Shown: positions 25,714 to 35,024, counted from the stretch's first letter. The stretch: DNA of 64,000 nt from Mycolicibacterium sp. YH-1 (GCF_022557175.1 NZ_CP092915.1:2108001-2172000); one strand, 5' to 3'. Made by a program: numbers and translations. The notes: generated by a model not told the origin, from the letters alone.

Positions 25714-25927
25714 CGCTGAATCACGCCGCGACCATCTGAGACAGGATCTGATCAACCTCGTCTCTTTGTAAACGAGACAACACCGGTCGAGGTTGCACAC
25801 GGGGTCTAGGAATTGAACGGGTTCGTTAGACAGCGGCGGCGGAGTCGTCGTGAAACAGTTCGCAATCGCGCAGGCCCCCCGGGTATGCCATATGTCGTCG
25901 GAGCTGAGAACCTGCAGCCAATGCGGG
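25714..25927. other. Intergenic
   Basis: No gene or structure is recognised between the GGDEF gene and the SDR relic. Confidence 0.35.
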
Positions 25928-26182
25928 TACCGAGCAGTCGAGCAGTTCGCCAACGCGCTGCGGATCGAATTGGCTCACCGCGGCGTCGCTGTCGGCTCGG
26001 CGCACATGTCACTTGTCGAGACCCCGATGCTGCGTGAAACCGAAGCGGCGGCAGCCGAATTTCGCGCGCTGCTGGCGACGCGGCCGGCTGCGTTCCCGCT
26101 CACCCGGCAGTTCCGGCGCATCGAATCAGTCACAGCCGCCACCGAGTACTCGGCGGCTGATGCCGCCAGCTCGTCCAGTTGA
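25928..26182 (+). pseudogene. Short-chain dehydrogenase relic (C-terminal part)
   Basis: The stretch AVEQFANALRIELAHRG, VAVGSAHMSLVETPML and RETEAAAAEFRALL matches the segment after the catalytic Tyr/Lys of mycobacterial SDR oxidoreductases. Everything before it, including the Rossmann fold and the Tyr-x-x-x-Lys pair, is absent, and the frame runs into the right copy of the direct repeat. It is a truncated remnant, probably cut by the event that placed the repeat. Confidence 0.65.
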
Positions 26183-26293
26183 GGGACTGCAGCGCTGAGG
26201 CCGACCGAGATCCCCCCACCGGCCGGCCTCAGCTGGAAGGCCTCCACCGCCACAGTCAGTCGCGGCGAGGCGTTGTCATCAGTGATGGTGCGC
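26163..26293 (+). repeat. Direct repeat, right copy (DR-R)
   Basis: This 131-bp copy of the sequence at 20527-20667 lacks 10 bp (CGACCTCGCCCAT is replaced by GGA). It is joined to the SDR relic rather than to a phosphatase gene, so it represents the far boundary of the duplicated or inserted segment. Confidence 0.9.
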
Positions 26294-26610
26294 GCCGCCC
26301 GGGATGGGCGCTGCGGCTTCGCGAGATTCGCGAACCTCGGCGCGATAAACAATCGCGTGAGGCGTGCCAATTCTGAGCCGGCAAGTCAGTTGCCGCAATG
26401 ATCGTGACCTGCATCCTGGGGTAGGGCTGGATGGCGTCACGTGAGGATTGGAAGTGGGTTGGTTCCGCTGCGGTTCGCAGCGGGTGAGAGCCGCTTCTCG
26501 GTGCGGCCGCGGAGATGACACGAATCTGAGACAGATTCCGTATGACATCCGGAGACACCGCCGATCGCTGCAGCTCAAGCCCTGTCGCATACGACACTGA
26601 ATTTGAGAAC
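26294..26610. other. Intergenic, nothing recognised
   Basis: About 315 bp right of DR-R. Short frames on both strands have no family support. Confidence 0.35.
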
Positions 26611-27216
26611 CTACGTTTGCCGTGGTTTCGGAAGGCTCCACCCGCGCCACAGTGCGAGAAGCCGCAGTCCGGTCGCGGCCACGGTTCCGACGATGAGCGC
26701 CACGCCTCCGCTCATCGACGCCGCATGCGCGGTGGCGACCATGGCCGATCCCACCAGGGCCGGCACGGCATACAGATCGGCGTGGAGCAGCAGTGGGATC
26801 TCATTGACGAGAATGTCGCGCAACACCCCTCCGCCGATGGCGGTGGTAGCTCCAACCAGGCACGCCGCCAGGGGAAGTGCTCCGTGTGCGAGGGCGACGG
26901 CGGTCCCGGTGCTCGCGAACAGACCCATCCCCAGTGCATCGAGGATGAGGACCTCGCGGCGTAAGCGGCCGAACAGCGGCGGGAGTGCGAAGACGGCGAG
27001 AGCTGTGCCGAGGACGGCGCCGAAGACCGGCCAGCTGCTCAGCGAGGTCGGTGGGGTGATGCCAAGCAGGACATCGCGCAGCACACCGCCGCCGACGCCC
27101 GTGAAGGCTGCGACGGCGCAGACCCCGAAGAGGTCGAGTCGCTTGGACACACCCACCAGCGCGCCCGAGGCCGCAAAGGCGACCAGGCCCACCCACTGCA
27201 GGATCTCGAGGACCAC
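26611..27216 (-). CDS. TRIC (UPF0126/YadS)-family cation channel protein
   Basis: The 201-aa membrane protein has seven hydrophobic segments. The internal duplication typical of the trimeric intracellular cation channel family is seen: AFTGVGGGVLRDVLLG in the first half and ATTAIGGGVLRDILVNEIP in the second. The GGGVLRD motifs mark the kinked pore helices. Bacterial members conduct monovalent cations. The gene lies head-to-tail after the LacI gene with 44 nt between. Confidence 0.87.
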   Translation of the reverse strand: MVLEILQWVGLVAFAASGALVGVSKRLDLFGVCAVAAFTGVGGGVLRDVLLGITPPTSLSSWPVFGAVLGTALAVFALPPLFGRLRREVLILDALGMGLFASTGTAVALAHGALPLAACLVGATTAIGGGVLRDILVNEIPLLLHADLYAVPALVGSAMVATAHAASMSGGVALIVGTVAATGLRLLALWRGWSLPKPRQT

Positions 27217-27228
27217 GGACTACGTGGA

Positions 27229-27254
27229 CTGTTTCGGGACGCCGCTGACGCTTT
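27229..27254. mobile_element. Solitary relic of an IS481-type end
   Basis: CTGTTTCGGGACGCCGCTGACGC closely resembles the outer end of the IS481-family element at 56.4 kb (CTGTTTCGGGACATCGCTGACAC), with differences only at a few positions. It sits in the 44-bp gap between the TRIC and LacI genes with no transposase nearby. It is a possible footprint of an earlier insertion. Confidence 0.45.
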
Positions 27255-27260
27255 GCTCCC

Positions 27261-28289
27261 TCATCGACGCGGAGTGCTGGTGGAATCGCGGACGATCAGC
27301 TTGGGCTTGATGATGAGGGAGGTCGCGGTGCGCTTCTCGATGAGTTCGATGAGTTGTTCTGCCGCGGCGTGGCCCATGCGGGTGATGTCGGTCCGGACGC
27401 TTGTCAGCGGTGTCTCGAGGTAGGCCGACTGGGGCAGGTCGTTGTAGCCGGCGACGGCGGTGTCACGGCCGATCTTGAGTCCGGCGTTGACGAGTGCCCG
27501 TGAGGCGCCGATCGCCGTGTGGTCGTTCGTGCAGAAGATGGCGGTCGGCGGTGCGGCGCGGTCGGCGAGTAGTGCTGTGACGGCGTCGAATCCGTCCTCC
27601 ACCTGGAAGCCGCCGTGTGGTGCGATCCCCAGCCGGGCGCCCGATTCGGCCCTGACCGTGGTGGTGAATCCCTGGACGCGGTCGACGGCGGTGCGGGCTT
27701 GCGGAGGTCCGGGGATGACGGCGATGTCGCGGTGGCCGTTCTCCAGGAAGTGCGCAGCGACCAGATGGCCGCCGTACACGTCATCGGCGGCGAAGGACAG
27801 CTCATCGTCGCAGCCGCGCATGGCGAACACGAACGGCATCGCGTGGTTGGCGAGTTGGTGCGGGATCTCGTTGCCGATCTGGGAATCGCAGAGGATGAGC
27901 CCATCGACTCGACGCCCGAGCAGGGTCGATATCGCCGTCGTGCGGGTGTCGGTGTTGTCGTGGGTGGCGACGACGGTGGAGAGGTAGCCGCGGCTGCGGG
28001 CGGCCTCGTCGATCGCCGTGACGACCATGCCCATCACGATGTCGGTGAGCCGGGAGACCACGACACCGAGCAGGTGGGTGCGGCCGCTGCGCAGGTTCGC
28101 ACCGTTGGGGTCGGCGACGAAGCCGGTCTGCTCGGCGAGCTGCTGAACGCGGGCGATGGTGGCCGCGGCGACTCGTTTGTTGTCACCCCGAAGCGCCCGC
28201 GACACGGTGGAGACGTCGAGGCCGGCGAGTTCGGCGAGCTGTTTCATGCTCAGTTGAGGCAGGGTGCGTCCTCGGGGTGGTGTCGTCAT
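27261..28289 (-). CDS. LacI-family transcriptional regulator
   Basis: The 342-aa protein has the N-terminal LacI helix-turn-helix and hinge (SMKQLAELAGLDVSTVSRALRGD, ATIARVQQLAEQTGFVADPNGANLR). The periplasmic-binding-protein-like core includes LLGVVVSRLTDIVMG, RRVDGLILCDS, DDVYGGHLVAAHFLENGHRDIAVIPG, PTAIFCTNDHTAIGASRAL and VAGYNDLP. It neighbours the hydrolase/dehydrogenase operon on the same strand (30 nt from the hydrolase stop). CG-centred palindromes of LacI type at 31103 and 32957 are its probable operators, making it the local regulator of amine catabolism. The effector is unknown. Confidence 0.88.
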   Translation of the reverse strand: MTTPPRGRTLPQLSMKQLAELAGLDVSTVSRALRGDNKRVAAATIARVQQLAEQTGFVADPNGANLRSGRTHLLGVVVSRLTDIVMGMVVTAIDEAARSRGYLSTVVATHDNTDTRTTAISTLLGRRVDGLILCDSQIGNEIPHQLANHAMPFVFAMRGCDDELSFAADDVYGGHLVAAHFLENGHRDIAVIPGPPQARTAVDRVQGFTTTVRAESGARLGIAPHGGFQVEDGFDAVTALLADRAAPPTAIFCTNDHTAIGASRALVNAGLKIGRDTAVAGYNDLPQSAYLETPLTSVRTDITRMGHAAAEQLIELIEKRTATSLIIKPKLIVRDSTSTPRR

Positions 28290-28319
28290 GTGCGTTCGAG
28301 TCGTTGTTGCTGGTGGATC

Positions 28320-29591
28320 CTAACGTGCCCGTCCCGCGGTGGCGGCCTTGTCGATGCGTATCAGAGCGTTGAGGAGCACGGTGGCTCCGTCGACGATCTC
28401 CGCTGCGTGGGTGAACTCCTCGGGGCAATGGCTGCGACCGTCTTGGGAGGGGATGAAGATCATGGCGGTGGGGATGTGTTTGGCGATGATGGCCGCATCG
28501 TGTTCGGCTCCGCTGTAGAGGCGGGACTGATGCAGGCCGAGGTCGTCGGTGGCGCCCGCGCAGATGTCCAACAGCGAGGTGTCCATGAGCGCCGGGCTCT
28601 CGCTGGGGACCCAGTCGAGCTGTAGTTCCACACCGCGTTGGCTCGCCTGGGCCTGCGCGGCGACGTCGAGCTGGGAGGCGGCGTCGGCGAGCCAGTCCAG
28701 GTCTGGGCTGCGGAATTCGCCCGTGAGGGTGGCGGTCTCGGTGATGACGTTGACGGCGGTGGGTGAGAAGGTGACCGCGCCTGTGGTGCCCCGTCCGTCG
28801 GGGTGCGACGACGCGATCGCCTCAATGGCCAGCACGGTTCCGGCTGCGGCGCAGCCCGCGTCACGGCGATGGCTCATTGGTGTCGTGCCTGCGTGATCGC
28901 GCCGTCCACTGAACAGACCGCGAAATCGGGTGATGCCGGTGATGGAGGTGACGAGACCGATCTGGCTGCCGTGGGCCTCCAGATAGGGGCCCTGCTCGAT
29001 GTGCAGTTCGAGGAAGGCCCGGATGGTGCCGGTTTCCACAGCGGCACTGAGCATGTCGGCGGCGTTGAGGCCGGCGCCTGGCAGTGCGTCGCCCAGTCGG
29101 GTGCCGTGCTCGTCGCGGCGGTTCAGGTCTGCCGCGCTCAGGTGCCCCATGAGTGCGCGAGAACCCAGACAGCTGAGTCCGAACCGGTTGGGCTCCTCAG
29201 CGAAGAAGTCGACCACCATCAGGTCGTGCGTGAGCGTCGTGCCTGTCTCGCGCAGCGTGCGCACGGCTTCGAGTGCGGCCACGACGCCGACGTTGCCGTC
29301 GAAGCGTCCACCGCCCTCGACGGTGTCGGTGTGAGAACCGGTCATCAGCGTGCCGGCGGCCGGGTTGGTGCCGGGCAGCATGCCGATGACGTTGCCCGCG
29401 GCATCGATCGTCGAATCGAGACCGGCGTCCCGGAAGCGGCGCAGTACCCATTGACGGCCGGCGATGTCGATGTCGGTCAGCGCCTGGCGGGTGTAGCCGG
29501 GCGTCGTGTCATCGATCAACGAGGCCAGTTGAGCCAAGTCCTCGTCGATCCGGGTCGGCTCGACGAGGGTGGCTGGAGCGTGAACGGTCAC
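28320..29591 (-). CDS. M20-family amidase (allantoate/N-carbamoyl-L-amino acid amidohydrolase type)
   Basis: The 423-aa di-zinc hydrolase is of the HyuC/AllC branch. Visible are metal-binding GSHTDTVEGGGRFDGNVGV, the FFAEEPNRFGLSCLGSRAL motif (catalytic Glu and metal Glu), LELHIEQGPYLE, GRRDHAGTTPM and SGAEHDAAIIAK. These enzymes split N-carbamoyl or ureido amides to the amino acid, CO2 and ammonia. The start overlaps the aldehyde dehydrogenase stop by 4 nt (ATGA), so both are made from one message starting in the 31.04-31.24 kb divergent promoter. Confidence 0.85.
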   Translation of the reverse strand: MTVHAPATLVEPTRIDEDLAQLASLIDDTTPGYTRQALTDIDIAGRQWVLRRFRDAGLDSTIDAAGNVIGMLPGTNPAAGTLMTGSHTDTVEGGGRFDGNVGVVAALEAVRTLRETGTTLTHDLMVVDFFAEEPNRFGLSCLGSRALMGHLSAADLNRRDEHGTRLGDALPGAGLNAADMLSAAVETGTIRAFLELHIEQGPYLEAHGSQIGLVTSITGITRFRGLFSGRRDHAGTTPMSHRRDAGCAAAGTVLAIEAIASSHPDGRGTTGAVTFSPTAVNVITETATLTGEFRSPDLDWLADAASQLDVAAQAQASQRGVELQLDWVPSESPALMDTSLLDICAGATDDLGLHQSRLYSGAEHDAAIIAKHIPTAMIFIPSQDGRSHCPEEFTHAAEIVDGATVLLNALIRIDKAATAGRAR

Positions 29592-31042
29592 CGGATATCC
29601 ACCGCGATGGCCTTCACCTGGGTGAACTCGTCGAGGGCGTATCGGCTGCCGAGACGGCCGCGGCCCGACAGCCGACCTGCCGCGCCACCGAACGGGACGC
29701 TGTACTCCCAGTAGTTGGTGGTGTCGTTGACGACGACCAGACCGCAGTCGATCTGCTCGGCCATCGCGAACGCCTTGGAGACGTTGGTGGTGAACACGGC
29801 CCCGACCAGGCCGAAGTCCCCGGAGTTCGCGGCGGCGAGAAGCTGATCCTCGTCGCCGAGGACGGAGATCGAGGCGACGGGCCCGAACGTCTCCTCGGTG
29901 AAGATCCGGGAGTCTTTGGTGACATTGGTCAGGACCGTGGCGGGGTAGTAGTAACCGTCACCGGTGATCGCCGCCCCGCCGGTGAGCACCGTGGCTCCGT
30001 TGGTGACGGCGTTCTCGATGAGGGTGTCGAATCGGTCGATGCTGGCTGCCAGATGGACCGGTCCCAGGGTGGTCGAGTCGTCGAGCGGTGATCCGCTGAC
30101 CCTGCGGTTGGCCTGTTCAGTCAGTGCCGCGGCGAGATCGTCTGCGAATCCGGCGGTGGTCAGAATCTTGCCTGCGGCGCTGCAGACCTGCCCGGCGTTG
30201 AAGAACGCGGACGCGCCGATTGCCTCGGCGGTGCGCTCCAGGTCGGCGTCGGGTAGCACGACGATGGGGGAGTTACCGCCCAACTCGAGCAGCAGGCGCT
30301 TGTCCCATGCGGCCTTGGCGATCGCATGTCCGGTGGTGCTTCCGCCGGTGAAACCGACGGCGACGACTCCTGGGTGCGTGACCAGGTGGTTGGCGGTCGC
30401 CACCTCATCGGTCAGAATCAACTGCAACAGTTCCTGCGGAAAGTCCGCCTCCAGCAGCACTTTACGCAGTTCGGCGGCAACCGCGGCGGTGGTGGGCGCC
30501 GGCTTCCACACGACCGCGTTGCCGCTGACCAAACCGGGGCCGATGTACTCGACCGGGATGTTGACCGGGAAGTTCCACGGAGTGATGACGGCCCAGACAC
30601 CGATCCCGGTGCGGCGCACGAACACCCGCTTGTGTGGATCCTGAACATGAGGCACGTCACCGGAGGCGGACAGCACCGCGTCGGCGGCGCTGTCGAAACC
30701 GGCGGCGGCGAAGGCGATCTCGCCGCGTGCCTCGGTGATCGGCTTACCGTGTTCACTGGACAGGACCGTGGCCAGACGCTCGGCGTTCGACCGGATGGCC
30801 GCGGCCGCTGAGCGGGCCCATCCCGCCCGGGTGTGGGCAGTCTCGCGGGCGTACCTGCCGTATGCCCGCTGCGCGGCGCTGACGGCGATGTCGACGTCGC
30901 CGATGCTCGCCGCGCTCACTGCGGCAAGCGGATGGGCCGTCGAGGGGTTGATCGTGTCGAAGACTCGGTCACCCGATCTCCACTCGCGGTCGATCCACGA
31001 GTCGGTCACCAGGTCGGTCGGGGCGGCGGTACTGGCGGTCAT
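29588..31042 (-). CDS. NAD(P)-dependent aldehyde dehydrogenase
   Basis: The 484-aa aldehyde dehydrogenase superfamily member shows VITPWNFPVNIPVEYIGPGL, VGFTGGSTTGHAIAKAAWDKRLLLELGGNSP (catalytic Glu), the nucleophile in FNAGQVCSAAGKI, and EETFGPVASISVL. Its sequence style (AERSGDRVFDTINPSTAHPLA, C-terminal GGAAGRLSGRG) is that of benzaldehyde/salicylaldehyde or semialdehyde dehydrogenases. The ATG follows GAGGAGAAACG; a longer frame is rejected. It likely oxidises the aldehyde released by the copper amine oxidase encoded 2 kb away. Confidence 0.87.
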   Translation of the reverse strand: MTASTAAPTDLVTDSWIDREWRSGDRVFDTINPSTAHPLAAVSAASIGDVDIAVSAAQRAYGRYARETAHTRAGWARSAAAAIRSNAERLATVLSSEHGKPITEARGEIAFAAAGFDSAADAVLSASGDVPHVQDPHKRVFVRRTGIGVWAVITPWNFPVNIPVEYIGPGLVSGNAVVWKPAPTTAAVAAELRKVLLEADFPQELLQLILTDEVATANHLVTHPGVVAVGFTGGSTTGHAIAKAAWDKRLLLELGGNSPIVVLPDADLERTAEAIGASAFFNAGQVCSAAGKILTTAGFADDLAAALTEQANRRVSGSPLDDSTTLGPVHLAASIDRFDTLIENAVTNGATVLTGGAAITGDGYYYPATVLTNVTKDSRIFTEETFGPVASISVLGDEDQLLAAANSGDFGLVGAVFTTNVSKAFAMAEQIDCGLVVVNDTTNYWEYSVPFGGAAGRLSGRGRLGSRYALDEFTQVKAIAVDIR

Positions 31043-31102
31043 CGTTTCTCCTCGAATCCGGCGCGGTGTGACACGGACAAACGTAGCAAGCATTCGGCCA
31101 CT

Positions 31103-31118
31103 TGCCAATCGTTTGGCA
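31103..31118. promoter_or_regulatory. LacI-type operator in divergent promoter
   Basis: TGCCAATCGTTTGGCA is a CG-centred 16-bp palindrome with one mismatched pair, in the intergenic region between the aldehyde dehydrogenase (minus) and M20 peptidase (plus). It matches the arms of the perfect site at 32957-32968. Confidence 0.7.
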
Positions 31119-31235
31119 TCAATCTACCGTGTGTTCGACGTCGAGTCGAGCCCGTACTTCGACGACGGGTGCGTCGTGCGCGCTCGAGCGTGCGAGCGGC
31201 GGCATCCGGTCCGTCGAAGATTGGAGGTGGGCAGG

Positions 31236-32555
31236 ATGGTCAGTGCCGTCGACGAGGTCGTCGATCTGGTGAGCACCCTGATCCAGTTCGACACGTCCAA
31301 CACCGGCGATCCCGAGACCACGAACGGCGAACGGGACTGCGCACACTGGGTGGCGGAGAAGCTCGAAGAGGTGGGGTACCGCACCGAGTACGTCGAGGGT
31401 GGTGCGCCCGGGCGAGGCAATCTCGTGACCCGCCTGGCCGGCTCGGACCCAACCCGCGGCGCGTTGCTGATTCACGGTCACCTCGACGTTGTGCCCGCCG
31501 AGGCGGCTGATTGGAGCGTGCATCCGTTCTCGGGCGCGGTGGAGGACGGTTACGTGTGGGGCCGCGGCGCGGTCGACATGAAGAACATGGTGGGTATGGT
31601 GATCGCGGTTGCGCGGTATCTGAAGCGCGAGAACATCGTGCCGCCAAGGGATTTGGTCTTTGCCTTCGTCGCCGACGAGGAGGCGGGCAGCAAGCACGGT
31701 GCGCAGTGGCTTGTCGATCATCGCCCAGACCTCTTCGACGGGGTGACGGAGGCGATCGGTGAGGTGGGCGGCTTCTCGTTGACGATCCCACGGCGCGACG
31801 GTGGCGACCGCAGGTTGTACTTGATTGAGACCGCGGAGAAGAGCATGTCGTGGATGCGCCTGACCTCGCGTGGTCAACCGGGCCACGGCTCGTTCACCCA
31901 CGACCACAATGCGGTGACCACGGTGGCCAAGGCGGTGGCGCGGCTGGGCGAGCACGAGTTCCCCGTCGTACTGACCGAGCCCGTGACGCAGCTGCTCGCC
32001 GCGATCAGTGAGGAGACCGGGTACGGATTCGAGGGCGAGGATCTCGAAGGTGCCATCGCCAAGCTGGGGTCGATATCGCGGATCATCGGAGCGACGCTGC
32101 GCGACACCGCGAACCCGACGATGCTGCAGGCGGGTTACAAGGCGAATGTGGTTCCCGCCAGCGCCCAGGCGATCATCGACTGTCGCATCCTGCCCGGTCG
32201 TCGGGCAGCCTTCGAGGCGACGGTGGACGAGCTTCTTGGTCCACACGTCACTCGGGAGTGGATCACCGACTTGCCGACGTATGAGACCACGTTCGACGGT
32301 GAGCTGGTCGAGGCGATGACCGCGGCCCTGTCGCGCGCAGACCCCGACGCGAGGCCGGTGCCGTACATGTTGTCCGGGGGTACGGATGCGAAGGCGTTCG
32401 CGCGGTTGGGGATTCGCTGCTTCGGATTCGCTCCGCTTCGGCTGCCTGCGGATTTGGACTTCGCTGCCCTGTTTCACGGAATCGATGAACGGGTGCCGAT
32501 CTCGGCGCTGGAGTTCGGCGTCGAGGTGCTCCTCGACTTCGTGATGCACTGCTGA
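31236..32555 (+). CDS. M20-family peptidase/deacylase (ArgE/DapE-like)
   Basis: The 439-aa di-zinc hydrolase carries LLIHGHLDVVPAEAADWSVHPFSG, WGRGAVDMKNM (bridging Asp), FVADEEAGSKHGAQWLV (catalytic Glu and metal Glu), a lid domain around GQPGHGSFTHDHNAV, and the metal His in ALFHGIDERVPI. It is related to the actinobacterial M20 dipeptidases such as Rv2141c. The ATG at 31236 (MVSAVDEV) has GGAGG 9 nt upstream; the 500-nt upward extension of the frame into the dehydrogenase promoter is rejected. It shares a LacI-type operator with the divergent dehydrogenase. Confidence 0.85.
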   Translation: MVSAVDEVVDLVSTLIQFDTSNTGDPETTNGERDCAHWVAEKLEEVGYRTEYVEGGAPGRGNLVTRLAGSDPTRGALLIHGHLDVVPAEAADWSVHPFSGAVEDGYVWGRGAVDMKNMVGMVIAVARYLKRENIVPPRDLVFAFVADEEAGSKHGAQWLVDHRPDLFDGVTEAIGEVGGFSLTIPRRDGGDRRLYLIETAEKSMSWMRLTSRGQPGHGSFTHDHNAVTTVAKAVARLGEHEFPVVLTEPVTQLLAAISEETGYGFEGEDLEGAIAKLGSISRIIGATLRDTANPTMLQAGYKANVVPASAQAIIDCRILPGRRAAFEATVDELLGPHVTREWITDLPTYETTFDGELVEAMTAALSRADPDARPVPYMLSGGTDAKAFARLGIRCFGFAPLRLPADLDFAALFHGIDERVPISALEFGVEVLLDFVMHC

Positions 32556-32956
32556 GCCCCGCGCGGGTGCTGGCACGGAGGCGATATCGCCTGTGCCACT
32601 TGAGTGCTTGAGTGCTTGAACTCGGCATCCCACGACGTTGACGGCCACAACGCCGCCCGCCGCGGCGTTGCCGTCGACGGGTTGGCCAGCTATAAAGACG
32701 GGATCGTCGTCACTTGCCTGCAAACCGGTGGTCAGCGCCGACGTGGGCAGCGGGCCTTGCGCCACACGGTCGCCGTCAGCGAGGGCGCGTTCATGACACC
32801 TGCCCTGCCCGCCGCCGGAAGTCGACCGGTGTGCGCCGACGTCGCGCGGGCGATCGAACTGCCAAGTCGTGACTCCACATGCGCATGCGGAGAGCTCGAT
32901 CGCAAAGCATTTGCAACGGCGGGGTTGTGTGATCGAACTTTCCGACTTATCGTTTA
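32556..32956. other. 400 bp without a supported gene
   Basis: Frames run open on both strands here because the DNA is GC-rich, but none has a family match or ribosome binding site. It carries the upstream region of the amine oxidase gene, with the operator at the right end. Confidence 0.4.
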
Positions 32957-32968
32957 CCAAACGTTTGG
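32957..32968. promoter_or_regulatory. LacI-type operator before the amine oxidase gene
   Basis: CCAAACGTTTGG is a perfect 12-bp CG-centred palindrome, 53 bp before the amine oxidase start, flanked by further partial symmetry. It has the classic LacI/GalR-family operator form and matches the site at 31103. Confidence 0.75.
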
Positions 32969-33021
32969 CATGACCTGCCTCACACTCCCAAATCCATCTC
33001 GACCCCTGGAGGAACACGCCA

Positions 33022-34980
33022 GTGACTGCACTCGATGAACGACGGGCAACGGCCCCCACGGCTGATGTACTGGCCAGTCTGACCGCTGAGGAGATCGACG
33101 CGGTGCGCACCATCGTGTCGACGCCTGAGCGCATGGGCGCGTACACGCGCTTCGTCTACGTGGGGTTGATCGAGCCACCGAAGCGCGACGTTCTGGCCTA
33201 CGAGGCCGGCACCGCACCATGCCCGCCGCGGATCGCGCGCGTCATGCTCCTGGACCTGCGGTCGGGGCTGGCGCAGGATCTACGGGTCGACCTCACCGCG
33301 CAGGCGGTGGTGGCGGAGGCGATTGTCGACGGCGCCGACGGCCACGTGCCGATGCTGATCGAAGAGAACGACATGATCGTGCCGATCCTGCAGGCCGATG
33401 AGACCTGGCGCGCGGCGATGAGTGCGCGCGGACTCGATCCCGACAAGGTGATGCCGTGCGGGCTCTCGGCGGGACACTACGGGCACGCCAATGAGCACGG
33501 ACGCCGCGTCATCCGCTGCCTCGGCTTCTATCGGGAGAGCCCGGACGACATGATCTGGGCACGTCCCGTCGACGGTGTCTGCGCCTACGTCGACACGGTC
33601 GCCCAGGAGGTCATCGAGGTCGTCGATGATCGCCATCTGCCGGTTCCCGAGGAGACCACCAACTTCCACCAGGCCGAGTACTGCGGCCCGACGCTGGACA
33701 CCCTGAAGCCGATCGAGATCACCCAGCCCGAGGGACCGTCGTTCACCGTGGACGGCGCCAGCGTGGAATGGGCGAACTGGAAGTTCCGGGTGTCGTTCGA
33801 CGCGCGCGAGGGTCTGATCCTGCGTCAGCTGACCTTCACCGACGGTGGGGTGGACAGGCCGGTTCTCTACCGCGCGTCGATCGCCGAGATGGTGGTTCCC
33901 TACGCGGATCCCTCCCCAACGCGATACTGGCAGAACTACTTCGACACCGGCGAGTACCTGTTCGGCCGATTCACCAACTCGTTGAAGCTGGGCTGCGACT
34001 GTCTCGGGGAGATCCACTACTTCGATGCCGCCCTCGCCGATGAGTCCGGCAACCCGCAGACCATCACGAATGCGATCTGCATGCACGAAGAGGACTTCGG
34101 CACGCTGTGGAAGCACACCGACCACTACACCAAGACGTCCGACGTGCGGCGCTCTCGACGGTTGGTGATCAGCTCCTTCACGACCGTGGGCAACTACGAC
34201 TACGGGTTCTACTGGTACCTGTACCTCGATGGCACCATCGAATGCGAGGCGAAGCTCACCGGGGTGCTGTTCCCGTCGTCCTATCCCGGAACTGACTACC
34301 CGTATGCCAGTGAAGTCGGCCCCGGTGTCGGGGCGCCCTATCACCAGCACATGTTCTGCGCACGCTTGGACATGATGGTCGACGGCGTGAACAACAGCGT
34401 GGTCGAGATCGATGCCAAGCGCGTCCCGATGGGCCCAGACAACCCGTGGGGCAACGCATTCACCAACACCGTCACCCCGATCGCATCGGAGTCTGAGGGC
34501 GGTCGGTTGGCCGATTCGACACGAAGCCGGACATGGCACGTCATCAACAAGGACAAGACCAATCGCCTCGACCAGCATCCGGCCTATGCGCTCTACCCGC
34601 ATGACAGCCCCACCATGCTCGCCGACGAGAACTCCAGCATCAGTGCCCGCGCGAACTACGCCACGAAGCACCTGTGGGTCACGGCCTATGACCCCGAGGA
34701 GCGTTATCCCGCAGGCGATCTCGTCAATCAGCATCCTGGCGGCGCAGGCCTCCCGCAGTGGATGGCCAACGACCGCAATCTCGAGCAGGCCGACGTCGTG
34801 CTGTGGCACGCGTTCGCCATCACACACTTCCCGCGGCCCGAGGACTGGCCTGTCATGCCCGTCGACTACGTGAAGTTCGCGCTCAAGCCGCACGGCTTCT
34901 TCGACCGCAGTCCCGTCCTCAACATCCCCAAACAGGATAGCGGCCACTGCAATTCCGGAGGTGCCGACAGCTGCCACTAG
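33022..34980 (+). CDS. Copper-containing amine oxidase (TPQ enzyme)
   Basis: The 652-aa protein oxidises primary amines to aldehydes with release of ammonia and hydrogen peroxide. The TPQ precursor motif is VGNYDYGF (Y392) and the catalytic base is in NYFDTGEYL (D308). The 84-residue spacing equals that of Arthrobacter phenylethylamine oxidase (recalled numbering D298/Y382). Copper ligands come from PYHQHMFCARLDM (His pair) and a late His in the VVLWHAFAITHFPRPEDWPVMP tail. No signal peptide is seen, so it is cytoplasmic like relatives. The GTG follows GGAGGA. It is preceded by a LacI-type operator and followed by an amino acid/amine permease. Confidence 0.93.
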   Translation: MTALDERRATAPTADVLASLTAEEIDAVRTIVSTPERMGAYTRFVYVGLIEPPKRDVLAYEAGTAPCPPRIARVMLLDLRSGLAQDLRVDLTAQAVVAEAIVDGADGHVPMLIEENDMIVPILQADETWRAAMSARGLDPDKVMPCGLSAGHYGHANEHGRRVIRCLGFYRESPDDMIWARPVDGVCAYVDTVAQEVIEVVDDRHLPVPEETTNFHQAEYCGPTLDTLKPIEITQPEGPSFTVDGASVEWANWKFRVSFDAREGLILRQLTFTDGGVDRPVLYRASIAEMVVPYADPSPTRYWQNYFDTGEYLFGRFTNSLKLGCDCLGEIHYFDAALADESGNPQTITNAICMHEEDFGTLWKHTDHYTKTSDVRRSRRLVISSFTTVGNYDYGFYWYLYLDGTIECEAKLTGVLFPSSYPGTDYPYASEVGPGVGAPYHQHMFCARLDMMVDGVNNSVVEIDAKRVPMGPDNPWGNAFTNTVTPIASESEGGRLADSTRSRTWHVINKDKTNRLDQHPAYALYPHDSPTMLADENSSISARANYATKHLWVTAYDPEERYPAGDLVNQHPGGAGLPQWMANDRNLEQADVVLWHAFAITHFPRPEDWPVMPVDYVKFALKPHGFFDRSPVLNIPKQDSGHCNSGGADSCH

Positions 34981-34992
34981 CCTGCTCGGCCC

Positions 34993-35024
34993 GTCCGGCC
35001 GGTCGCACCGTCGATCGGCCGGAC
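34993..35024 (+). terminator. Hairpin after amine oxidase
   Basis: GTCCGGCCG and CGGCCGGAC form a perfect 9-bp stem with a 14-nt loop, 13 nt after the stop codon. It may terminate or attenuate before the permease gene. Confidence 0.6.

Noticed and set aside
30735..31235. Upstream extension of the M20 peptidase
   Set aside because: It would cross the operator and the dehydrogenase gene; the ATG at 31236 has a ribosome binding site and standard length.
31119..33146. A 675-codon open frame on the minus strand
   Set aside because: It runs antisense to the M20 peptidase gene, which has all its catalytic motifs. The product shows no family features and is an effect of high GC at third positions.
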